Origin: CAJBVG01 sp943360385 | Lineage (GTDB): Bacteria > Bacteroidota > Bacteroidia > Sphingobacteriales > Sphingobacteriaceae | Direction: 5' to 3' | Length of the DNA: 39,237 nt | Assembly (NCBI GenBank): GCA_943360385.1 | Contig: CALRIM020000005.1 | Coordinates: forward strand, 1-39,237 | In this document: positions 28,122-35,343 of the stretch, one piece after another | Position numbering within the stretch: the stretch's first letter is position 1 | Layout of the letters: each line of letters opens with the position of its first letter | Notes under the pieces: generated by a model | Told to the model about the DNA's origin: nothing | Database searches by the model: none | The model's input: the letters and a program-made list of their open reading frames with translations, nothing else | Position numbers and translations under genes: made by a program

Positions 28122-28818
28122 TAGAAACGAATTGCATTTCAAACAAGATAGCAATTTCATTTTTTAAAATCGATTTTACTTCCTCAAAATCTAATTTTTT
28201 ACCGAGTTCTTTTTCCATAGAAGTAACGGCTTTATCGTCTATACCGCAAGGAATAATATTGTTGAAATAATTTAAATCGGTGTTTACATTAAAAGCGAAA
28301 CCGTGCATGGTAACCCAACGACTGCAACGTACACCCATGGCACAAATTTTCCTGGCTTTACTCATATCATCAATATCCAGCCAAACTCCTGTAAGCCCAG
28401 GTATACGCCCTGATTCTATTCCATAATGTTTTAAGGTATTGATAATGGCATCTTCTAAAAAACGAAGGTATTTGTGGATGTCGGTGAAAAAATAATCCAA
28501 ATCGATAATTGGGTAACCCACAATTTGCCCGGGGCCGTGATAGGTAATGTCACCCCCTCTGTTAATTTTATAATAGGTAGCCTCCACATTTTCCAAACCA
28601 GCATCATCCAACAATAAATTTTCTTGCTTACCACTTTTCCCGAGCGTATATACGTGCGGATGCTCACAGAAAATTAGAAAGTTTTCCGTAGGCGTATTGG
28701 CATTATTTATTCTATTGTCTGATTTAATTTTTAAGGTAGCTGCGAAGTACGATTCTTGTCTATCCCAAGCTTCCTTATAATCAATCATTCCCCAGTCTTG
28801 AAATCGAACGTCAGGCAT
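28102..28818 (-). CDS. lipB: Octanoyltransferase LipB
   Basis: A 238-residue enzyme that moves octanoyl from octanoyl-ACP to lipoyl domains in lipoic acid synthesis. It has the family sequence HPHVYTLGKSGKQENLL, RGGDITYHGPGQIVGYPIIDL, the Lys in RKICAMGVRCSRWVTMHGFA and the catalytic Cys in IIPCGIDDKAVTSM. Length is normal. Its -7 box lies at 28881-28888 on the minus strand, and the serine hydrolase gene overlaps its stop. Confidence 0.96.
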   Translation of the reverse strand: MPDVRFQDWGMIDYKEAWDRQESYFAATLKIKSDNRINNANTPTENFLIFCEHPHVYTLGKSGKQENLLLDDAGLENVEATYYKINRGGDITYHGPGQIVGYPIIDLDYFFTDIHKYLRFLEDAIINTLKHYGIESGRIPGLTGVWLDIDDMSKARKICAMGVRCSRWVTMHGFAFNVNTDLNYFNNIIPCGIDDKAVTSMEKELGKKLDFEEVKSILKNEIAILFEMQFVSNEKEPI

Positions 28819-28852
28819 AAAAAGTTTAATATATTAAGGATGATAAATAAAC

Positions 28853-28866
28853 CCGCATATATGCGG
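28853..28866. repeat. 14-bp perfect palindrome in the lipB leader
   Basis: CCGCATATATGCGG is its own reverse complement. It lies between lipB and the YraN gene, downstream of the lipB -7 box (28881-28888), so it falls in the lipB 5' leader. It could be an operator or a weak hairpin. Confidence 0.55.
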
Positions 28867-28880
28867 TTGTGTTTGCGAAA

Positions 28881-28888
28881 CAAAGGTA
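28881..28888 (-). promoter_or_regulatory. -7 box of lipB
   Basis: On the minus strand TACCTTTG matches TANNTTTG exactly, 62 nt before the lipB ATG. No TTG lies at 19 nt, so the -33 element is weak. Confidence 0.5.
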
Positions 28889-28915
28889 CGAATTTTACTA
28901 CTTCATAAACGGAGT

Positions 28916-29278
28916 ATGGCAGATCACAACGATTTTGGGGTACGAGGGGAGCAGCTGGCGCAAGAATATCTCCAAGAAAAGGGCTATGTAATTTTAGAAA
29001 CGAATTATAGAATTAGCAACGCCGAAGTAGATATAGTTGCGAAGCACAATAAAACCATTGTGTTTATAGAGGTAAAAACCCGTAGGCAATCCAAATTCGG
29101 CAATCCCGAAATCGCTGTGAACCATGAAAAGCGAAAAAACATGAAACGCGTAGCCCGAGGCTATATCAACATTCACCGTATAAAAGGCGAAGTACGGTTC
29201 GATATCATTTCCATCATCATATCCATGTCGGGCCCCACGGAGATTACCCATTTCGAGGATGCCTTTTTTCTGCGGTAG
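28916..29278 (+). CDS. YraN-family (UPF0102) endonuclease-like protein
   Basis: A 120-residue protein of the YraN family: GVRGEQLAQEYLQEKGY, EVDIVAKHNKTIVFIEVKTRR and RFDIISI are the Holliday-junction-resolvase-like nuclease motifs (acidic E/D...EVK). A GGAG sits 2 nt before ATG. The stop codon TAG at 29276-29278 touches the first REP-like unit. Function in the cell is not firmly known. Confidence 0.9.
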   Translation: MADHNDFGVRGEQLAQEYLQEKGYVILETNYRISNAEVDIVAKHNKTIVFIEVKTRRQSKFGNPEIAVNHEKRKNMKRVARGYINIHRIKGEVRFDIISIIISMSGPTEITHFEDAFFLR

Positions 29279-29483
29279 CGAAGCGCACCACTCATAGCTT
29301 GTCAAGTTTAGCGCAGCGCAACTTGACAATACTCAGTTGCCACTCAAGTTTAGCGAAGCGCACCACTCATGGCTTGTCAAGTTTAGCGCAGCGCAACTTG
29401 ACAATACTCAGTTGCCACTCAAGTTTAGCGCAGCGCACCACTCAAGGCTTGTCAAGTTTAGCGCAGCGCAACTTGACAATACT
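29276..29483 (+). repeat. Three-unit 75-bp REP-like array left of the RAYT gene
   Basis: Units start near 29281, 29356 and 29431 with an exact 75-nt period, the last being partial. Each unit carries two related palindromic words: one with arms GTCAAGTT/AACTTGAC around a TAGCG(C/A)AGCGC core, and one of the form CTCAAGTTTAGCG then AAGCGCACCACTC. Few positions differ between copies. The array begins at the YraN stop codon. Because 75 is divisible by 3 a false 68-codon frame crosses it. Confidence 0.9.
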
Positions 29484-29516
29484 AAATACTAAAATTTACT
29501 ACTAAAAACTAAAAAA

Positions 29517-30059
29517 ATGCCCGGAACCTACCGAATAAACAATCAAAACAATCTATATTTTATCACCTCCACCATTGTTCGTTGGGTAGATTTGTTTGAT
29601 AAAAAGATTTATAAAGATATTGTAGTTGACAGTTTAAACTATTGTATAAAAAACAAAGGGCTGGAGGTGTATGCATGGGTAATTATGTCAAATCATATTC
29701 ACTTAATTATTGGTAGTAATACTGGGAAATTGGAAGGTATCATCAGAGATTTCAAAAAACACACATCAAAGAGAATTATAAAACTTTTAAAGAGTTCGGA
29801 GTTTGAAAGAAGAGATTGGATGCTCAATATTTTTAATGAAGAAGGGTTAAATAATCCGAATAATTTACTTCATCAAGTTTGGCAACAAACCTATCATGCA
29901 AAGGAGATTTTTTCTATGGGTTTTCTCCTGCAAAAACTAAATTATATCCACATGAATCCTGTAAGAGCTTCCATTGTTTCCGAGCCTTGGCACTATATTT
30001 ACAGCAGTGCTAGAGATTACAAGGGCGGCAAGGGATTGGTGGATGTTATTTTGCTTTAA
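29517..30059 (+). CDS. REP-associated tyrosine transposase (RAYT, Y1_Tnp/IS200-like)
   Basis: A 180-residue Y1 transposase. The HUH motif is HIH at residues 60-62 (MSNHIHLIIG), and the probable nucleophile is Y143 in KLNYIHMNPVRAS, both typical of RAYT proteins (the YIHxNPV form). The gene lies between tandem REP-like units on the left (to 29483) and inverted REP-like units on the right (30066-30167), without classic IS200 ends. RAYTs are proposed to mobilise REP hairpins as single-stranded DNA. This arrangement shows a matched transposase and repeat set. Confidence 0.92.
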   Translation: MPGTYRINNQNNLYFITSTIVRWVDLFDKKIYKDIVVDSLNYCIKNKGLEVYAWVIMSNHIHLIIGSNTGKLEGIIRDFKKHTSKRIIKLLKSSEFERRDWMLNIFNEEGLNNPNNLLHQVWQQTYHAKEIFSMGFLLQKLNYIHMNPVRASIVSEPWHYIYSSARDYKGGKGLVDVILL

Positions 30060-30065
30060 AAGCTA

Positions 30066-30167
30066 GTCAAGTTGCGCTTCGCTTTGAAGTAATTAGTTGG
30101 TAGTGTCGTCAAGTTGCGCTTCGCTAAACTTGACTAGCTATAAGTGGTGCGCTTTGCTAAACTTGGC
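30066..30167 (-). repeat. Inverted REP-like units right of the RAYT gene
   Basis: Three words are in the opposite orientation to the left array: a half copy at 30066-30082 (GTCAAGTTGCGCTTCGC), a full palindromic copy at 30108-30134 with arms GTCAAGTT/AACTTGAC, and a variant at 30144-30167 (GTGGTGCGCTTTGC...CTTGGC) matching the second word of the left unit. A degenerate remnant follows near 30181-30199. Opposed orientation around the transposase is typical of RAYT-flanking REPs. Confidence 0.85.
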
Positions 30168-30219
30168 TAGTGTTATGGGTTGTACTTAGCTAAACTAGAG
30201 AAGAAGCTTTGAGTGTCAA

Positions 30220-30248
30220 TTATTGGCACATTCCCTTATTGGCACATT
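30220..30248 (+). repeat. 13-bp direct repeat containing the prfB -33 element
   Basis: TTATTGGCACATT occurs at 30220-30232 and 30236-30248 with a 16-nt period. The second copy contains the TTG (30239-30241) of the prfB promoter. Confidence 0.7.
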
Positions 30249-30268
30249 GGCTAATTATTTTAACTTTG
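30239..30268 (+). promoter_or_regulatory. Bacteroidota-type promoter of prfB
   Basis: TTG at 30239-30241, a 19-nt spacer and TAACTTTG at 30261-30268 match the TTG-N19-TANNTTTG pattern exactly. The -7 box ends 5 nt before the ATG, so the leader would be very short or absent. Confidence 0.75.
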
Positions 30269-30273
30269 CCTTC

Positions 30274-31351
30274 ATGACAACCGACCAAATAAAAGATTTG
30301 AGGGAACGCCTAGATTCCCTGAGGAGGCATCTTTGACATCGACAATCGTTTAAAACAGATTGAAGAGGAGCAGGCCAAAACTACAGAACCCGATTTTTGG
30401 GATGAGCCTAAAGAGGCGGAGAAATTACTTCACGCCATAAAACAAAAGAAAGTATGGACAGAAGCCTATGCTGCCGTAAAGGCGGTGGTGGAAGATACTG
30501 TGGTACTTTTTGATTTTTATAAGGATAACGATATTTCAGAAACTGAAATGTTGGCACAAATGAAAGTGGTACTTCAAGCCCTCGATGAGTTAGAGTTTAA
30601 AAACATGTTGAGTGGGGAGGAAGATCAGCTGAATGCCGTGCTTACCATAAATGCAGGTGCTGGTGGTACCGAGAGTTGCGATTGGGCAGCTATGCTTATG
30701 CGTATGTATATTATGTGGGGCGAAAAGCACAAGTATAAAGTTCGTGAAATAGATTATCAAGCAGGGGAAGGTGCTGGAATAAAATCGTGTACCCTAGAGT
30801 TTGAGGGTGAATTTACCTATGGATATTTAAAGGGTGAAACCGGTGTTCATCGTTTGGTCCGTATATCTCCATTCGACGCAAACGCCCGCAGGCACACGTC
30901 ATTTGCCTCAGTGTATGTGTACCCTTTGGTGGATGATAGCATTCAGATTGATATCAATTTAGCCGATGTTTCTTGGGATACCTTTAGGGCAGGTGGCAAA
31001 GGCGGACAGAACGTAAATAAAGTGGAAACTGCGGTTCGATTGAAACACGCACCCTCTGGAATTATTATCGAATGTCAGCAAGAGCGCTCCCAAAATCAGA
31101 ATAAAGAAAAGGCTTTAAAAATGTTGAAGTCGCAATTATATGAGCTCGAACTTCGTAAGAAAAACGAGGCTAAGCAAGCGGTAGAGAGCACGAAAAAGAA
31201 AATAGAATGGGGTTCGCAGATTCGAAATTATGTGCTTCATCCTTATAAATTAGTAAAGGATTTGAGGACGAATTTAGAAACTTCTAATGCTCAGGGAGTT
31301 TTAGATGGGGAGCTCGACGAATTTATTAAAGCATACTTAATGGAATTTTAG
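30274..31351 (+). CDS. prfB: Peptide chain release factor 2 with programmed +1 frameshift
   Basis: RF2 releases nascent chains at UGA and UAA. Twenty codons from ATG 30274 end in CTT (30331-30333) followed by TGA C (30334-30337). An AGGAGG three bases before CTT is the expected stimulator. Shifting +1 (reading GAC from 30335) gives an open frame to 31351, 358 residues in total. The SPF tripeptide is near residues 198-200 and GGQ near 243-245 (RAGGKGGQNVNK), as in RF2. An ORF finder reports only a fragment from 30485, so this must be annotated by hand. UGA read-through here lets the cell control RF2 by its own level. Confidence 0.97.
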
Positions 31352-31415
31352 AATAAAATACCACTAAATACAATCAAAATCTTAATTTTAGCCAAAATTT
31401 AAAAAGTATAACGTT

Positions 31416-32537
31416 TTGAAGATCTGTGTACCAAAAGAAACGAAGGAACGCGAAAACCGCGTTGCTTTAACACCCACTGTCGTAAAACAATTGGTTCAGG
31501 CAGGATACGAAGTCTGCATTGAACAATCAGCTGGATTAAAATCTTATTTCGATGATGCTAATTATAAGGAAGCAGGAGCAACCATAGTTGCCGATGCTCG
31601 TAAGGTGTACTCGGAAGCTGATGTAGTTTTAAAAGTTAACGCCCCTAGTTCGGAGGAAGTAAGCTGGATGAAAAAAGATGCAATTCTAATTTCATTTATG
31701 TTTGCAGCAACGAATAAGGATGTTGTGGAAGCATCAGTAAAAGCTGGTATTTCGGCGTTTTCTATGGATGCGGTGCCTCGTATTTCTAGGGCACAAAAAA
31801 TGGATGCGTTGAGTTCTCAAGCAAACTTAGCAGGTTATAAAGCAGTATTAATGACTGCAAATGAAATTGGAAAAATTCTTCCAATGATGACCACCGCTGC
31901 TGGAACTATTCGCCCTTCTAAAGTAGTAATCTTTGGAGCTGGTGTTGCTGGTCTTCAAGCCATCGCAACTGCTAAGCGTTTAGGTGCTGTAGTAGAAGTA
32001 TCGGATATCCGTCCAGAAACGAAAGAACAAGTAGAATCTCTTGGAGGTAAATTCATCGAAATGAAAGGCGATGATAGTGTGAAAATGGAAGGTGGATATG
32101 TAAAGGGAGTTTCAGACGATTTCTTAAAACGTCAACAAGAATTAGTTGGGAAGCATGTAAAAGAAGCAGACATTGTAATTACCACTGCATTAATACCAGG
32201 TAGAAAAGCTCCAGTATTAGTTACTGAAGAAATGGTAAAGAGCATGAAATTTGGTTCTGTGATTTTAGATATGGCAGTAGAATCTGGAGGAAACGTAGTA
32301 GGTAGTGAACTTAATAAAACAATTGTTAAAAATGGAGTAACCATTATTGGCGAAAGTAATATCCCAAGTTTACTTCCAATGAATGCATCAGATTTATATG
32401 CAAAAAATATTCAAACCTTATTAGTTCACCTTTCTACGAAAGATGAATTTAAATGGGAGATGGAAGAAGAAATTACAAAAGGTTCTTTAATCGTTCATCA
32501 AGGAAAAGCAGTACACCCAAGTGTGCTTAATAACTAA
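31416..32537 (+). CDS. pntA: NAD(P) transhydrogenase subunit alpha part 1 (NAD-binding)
   Basis: A 373-residue cytosolic domain I, AlaDH-PNT type. The N-terminus is KICVPKETKERENRVALTP and the Rossmann segment is VVIFGAGVAGLQAIATAKRLGAVV followed by VSDIRPE. The start codon is TTG at 31416 (TTGAAGATC), no ATG being available upstream. The family transfers hydride from NADH to NADP coupled to proton entry. First gene of a three-gene unit with the TM part and beta subunit. Confidence 0.95.
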   Translation: MKICVPKETKERENRVALTPTVVKQLVQAGYEVCIEQSAGLKSYFDDANYKEAGATIVADARKVYSEADVVLKVNAPSSEEVSWMKKDAILISFMFAATNKDVVEASVKAGISAFSMDAVPRISRAQKMDALSSQANLAGYKAVLMTANEIGKILPMMTTAAGTIRPSKVVIFGAGVAGLQAIATAKRLGAVVEVSDIRPETKEQVESLGGKFIEMKGDDSVKMEGGYVKGVSDDFLKRQQELVGKHVKEADIVITTALIPGRKAPVLVTEEMVKSMKFGSVILDMAVESGGNVVGSELNKTIVKNGVTIIGESNIPSLLPMNASDLYAKNIQTLLVHLSTKDEFKWEMEEEITKGSLIVHQGKAVHPSVLNN

Positions 32538-32562
32538 TTATCATATTAAAAAAATAATTATC

Positions 32563-32868
32563 ATGGATCAAGTTTTCGATTTTATAATTACCAATAGAGA
32601 AATATTTTATTTCATTATCCTTTCTGTTTTTGTTGGGGTAGAAGTTATTGGTGGTGTACCATCTGTTTTGCACACTCCACTTATGTCGGGTGCCAATGCA
32701 ATTCACGGTGTTGTAATTGTAGGTGCAATTATTGTAATGCTCGACACCGACCCAAGTAATATCTTAGGTTTAGTGCTTGGCTTCTTAGCTGTAATACTTG
32801 GAACACTTAACGTAGTGGGTGGTTTCGTAGTAACCGACCGTATGTTGGAAATGTTTAAAAAGAAATAA
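32563..32868 (+). CDS. pntAB: NAD(P) transhydrogenase subunit alpha part 2 (membrane)
   Basis: A 101-residue membrane domain of the split alpha subunit with three helices (FIILSVFVGVEVIGG, VVIVGAIIVML, LGLVLGFLAVILGTLNVVGGF) and the VTDRMLEMFKKK tail. Start ATG is at 32563; an earlier frame from 32521 overlaps the alpha-1 stop and is not the gene. It forms proton channel helices with the beta subunit. Confidence 0.93.
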   Translation: MDQVFDFIITNREIFYFIILSVFVGVEVIGGVPSVLHTPLMSGANAIHGVVIVGAIIVMLDTDPSNILGLVLGFLAVILGTLNVVGGFVVTDRMLEMFKKK

Positions 32869-32892
32869 TTGAATCTATAAATTCGATAGAAA

Positions 32893-34305
32893 ATGTTAAA
32901 ACCAGGACTTTTAGAAATATCTTATTTGATCGGATCGGTCACTTTTATTTTGGGTTTAAAGATGATGGGTAATCCAAAGTCGGCTCGTAAAGGAAATTTA
33001 ATTGCTGCATTCGGTATGGTGGTTGCTATTTTTGCAACTATCTTTTTATACAATAAAGTTACCGACGAAGGTATTACACTTACTTCTCGCGAAGGATTTA
33101 AAATGGCATTGATTTTTGGTGGTATTGCCATCGGTACTGTTATCGGTTGGTTAACCGCGAAGAAAGTACAAATGACAAAAATGCCAGAACTAGTTTCGAT
33201 GTTCAACGGTATGGGTGGTGCTTGTGCAGCCTTAATCGGATTAACAGAATACGAACACAATGTTGGTCATGTTGGTTCTTTATCTTTCATTGTTGCAGGT
33301 TTAATTATTGGGAGCGTTTCTTTCTCAGGAAGTATTATCGCTTATCTAAAATTAAATGGAACGATGAATAAACCAATTCGTATTCCTAAATACAACATCA
33401 TCAATACTATTATTTTAATTGGTTTAGCAATTTTTGGAATTTGGATGGTTGCATCTGGAGTAGATAGCTTAACTATTTTATATGTATTGTTTGCTTGTTC
33501 ATTAATTTACGGGGTGTTATTTGTAATTCCAATTGGAGGAGCAGATATGCCAGTAGTAATTTCATTATTGAATTCATTCACAGGTTTAGCAGCCGCATTC
33601 GGTGGTTTCTTGTATGATAATAAAGTAATGTTGACGGGTGGTATTTTGGTAGGTTCTGCAGGTACATTATTAACCATTGTAATGTGTAACGCTATGAACC
33701 GTTCGTTGTTCAGTGTAATCTTCGGAGCATTCGGAGCATCAGCAACAGCAGGTGCTGCAGAAGATCCTAAAGGTTCTATAAAAGATATTTCGGTAACAGA
33801 TTTAGCAGTATTAATGAACTACTCTAAGAAAGTAGTAATTGTACCAGGTTACGGATTAGCAGTTGCACAAGCACAACACATTATTCACGAGTTAGAATTA
33901 TTATTAGAAGAACGTGGAGTAGAAGTAAAATATGCTATTCACCCAGTTGCTGGTCGTATGCCAGGACATATGAACGTATTACTTGCTGAGTCTAATGTTG
34001 ATTATGGGAAGTTAATTGAGATGGAAGAAATTAATTCGGAATTCGAACAAACCGATGTGGTATTAGTAGTAGGAGCAAACGACGTAGTAAACCCAGCCGC
34101 TAAATCAGATCCATCTTCTCCAATATACGGAATGCCAATATTAGAAGTTGATAAAGCAAAACATATTATCGTTAACAAACGTTCTATGAGTGCAGGTTAC
34201 GCAGGTATCGATAACTTGTTATTCTACGATCCAAAAACTTCGATGTTCTTTGGCGATGCTAAAAAAGCACTGACGGAGTTGGTAGCGGAATTGAAAACCA
34301 TGTAA
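32893..34305 (+). CDS. pntB: NAD(P) transhydrogenase subunit beta
   Basis: A 470-residue protein with many membrane helices in the first ~270 residues (about nine) and a soluble NADP-binding domain III at the C-terminus (VVIVPGYGLAVAQAQHIIHEL, VLVVGANDVVNPAAKSDPSSPIYGMPIL). It follows the alpha-2 gene by 24 nt. Together the three genes make the complete proton-translocating transhydrogenase that supplies NADPH. Confidence 0.95.
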   Translation: MLKPGLLEISYLIGSVTFILGLKMMGNPKSARKGNLIAAFGMVVAIFATIFLYNKVTDEGITLTSREGFKMALIFGGIAIGTVIGWLTAKKVQMTKMPELVSMFNGMGGACAALIGLTEYEHNVGHVGSLSFIVAGLIIGSVSFSGSIIAYLKLNGTMNKPIRIPKYNIINTIILIGLAIFGIWMVASGVDSLTILYVLFACSLIYGVLFVIPIGGADMPVVISLLNSFTGLAAAFGGFLYDNKVMLTGGILVGSAGTLLTIVMCNAMNRSLFSVIFGAFGASATAGAAEDPKGSIKDISVTDLAVLMNYSKKVVIVPGYGLAVAQAQHIIHELELLLEERGVEVKYAIHPVAGRMPGHMNVLLAESNVDYGKLIEMEEINSEFEQTDVVLVVGANDVVNPAAKSDPSSPIYGMPILEVDKAKHIIVNKRSMSAGYAGIDNLLFYDPKTSMFFGDAKKALTELVAELKTM

Positions 34306-34308
34306 TAC

Positions 34309-34379
34309 AATTGTGAGTTGTGAGTTATGAATTGTGAGTTAAAAAATAATTCACAACTCATAACTCACAACTCACAATT
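34309..34379. repeat. Long intergenic inverted repeat (29-bp arms)
   Basis: Arms at 34309-34337 and 34351-34379 pair at 28 of 29 positions around a 13-nt spacer. They are made of repeated GTGAGTT/AACTCAC words. It lies between pntB and the gene at 34387, so it could form a terminator-like or processing hairpin. Confidence 0.85.
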
Positions 34380-34386
34380 TTTAGGT

Positions 34387-35343
34387 ATGAAAGCAAAACT
34401 AATTCTACTAACATTTTCCATAGTTACCGCTTCAGTTTCTGCTCAAACCACCCGTCCATTCTTTTCAGATACACTACGTTCTGTTACCATCGATTCTAAC
34501 TTAACCATTACAGCCAAACGCGGATTAGATATGAGCGATTTTGTGAATGTAATGATTAACGATACCGCCTTCTACCAAGCCTTTCACGATCTTCGCTTGT
34601 ATTCATTTACAGCCAATAATCTTATTAAAACGTACGATGAAGACAACAAAATTTTATCGAAAATAGTTCGAAAAGTAGCACACGATAATTCTACTCCAAA
34701 CTATAAACAAACACAATTATTAAAAATAGACAGCGGAAAAGTTTTCAAACGAAATGGCGAGTTTGAATTGTATACCGTTAAAATGTTCTCGTATATTTTT
34801 ATGAACGCGAAGAACACCGATTTTATTCAAACTAAAGAAGTAGAAGGAAATTTAACAGATGAAGAGGGCTATAAACAAAAATTAAAAACCTTAATTTTCA
34901 ATCCTGGTAAACCTGTAAAAGGCATTCCGTTGATTAGCGACAAAACAGAAATTTTTGGTCCAGAGTTGAGAAATTATTACACTTTTACTTTTTACTACGC
35001 AACGTATCAAGATTCAATTCCAGTTTTTTATTTCAAATGTAAAACCAAAGAAGGGCTATCATGGTGGAAAGAAGGCGATACCATGATTAAGGAGTTAACC
35101 ACCATTTTCGATGCGCGTAACCTTACTATTTTAGGTAGATATATTGATATGAGGTATAGTTCTATGCCATTTGATTTTAATGTAAAAATGAATATCGAAA
35201 TGAGCTATGTATCCGAGGATAAGCTTGCGCCCACTCATATTTCTTACGATGGCGACTGGGATATACCTTTTAAGAAAAAGGAAATTTGTACATTTGATAT
35301 CTACCATACGGGATTTAAACCAGGGTATAGTATTGCAAAATGA
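34387..35343 (+). CDS. Unknown secreted protein upstream of dnaG
   Basis: A 318-residue protein. The start is placed at 34387 (MKAKLILLTFSIVTASVSAQ, a signal peptide); an upstream frame from 34327 runs through the inverted repeat. No domain that I recognise. It is rich in aromatic and charged beta-like strands (ELYTVKMFSYIFM, YYTFTFYYATYQDSIPVFYFK). The stop overlaps the dnaG ATG as ATGA, so the two genes are translationally coupled. The coupling to primase is unexplained. Confidence 0.75.
   Translation: MKAKLILLTFSIVTASVSAQTTRPFFSDTLRSVTIDSNLTITAKRGLDMSDFVNVMINDTAFYQAFHDLRLYSFTANNLIKTYDEDNKILSKIVRKVAHDNSTPNYKQTQLLKIDSGKVFKRNGEFELYTVKMFSYIFMNAKNTDFIQTKEVEGNLTDEEGYKQKLKTLIFNPGKPVKGIPLISDKTEIFGPELRNYYTFTFYYATYQDSIPVFYFKCKTKEGLSWWKEGDTMIKELTTIFDARNLTILGRYIDMRYSSMPFDFNVKMNIEMSYVSEDKLAPTHISYDGDWDIPFKKKEICTFDIYHTGFKPGYSIAK

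Noticed and set aside
29276..29483. CRISPR-like array
   Set aside because: Tandem units abut without unique spacers, and no cas gene is present.
29299..29505. 68-codon frame (repeating SLAQRNLTIL)
   Set aside because: It runs through the 75-bp REP-like array; a period divisible by 3 keeps it open without selection. No start context and no domain.
29517..30059. Complete IS200/IS605 element
   Set aside because: Single Y1 gene of RAYT type with YIHxNPV, no TnpB and no ordinary IS ends; the flanks are REP-like.
30485..31351. Short release-factor ORF from 30485
   Set aside because: Only the 3' part of prfB; the true start is at 30274 with the +1 frameshift.
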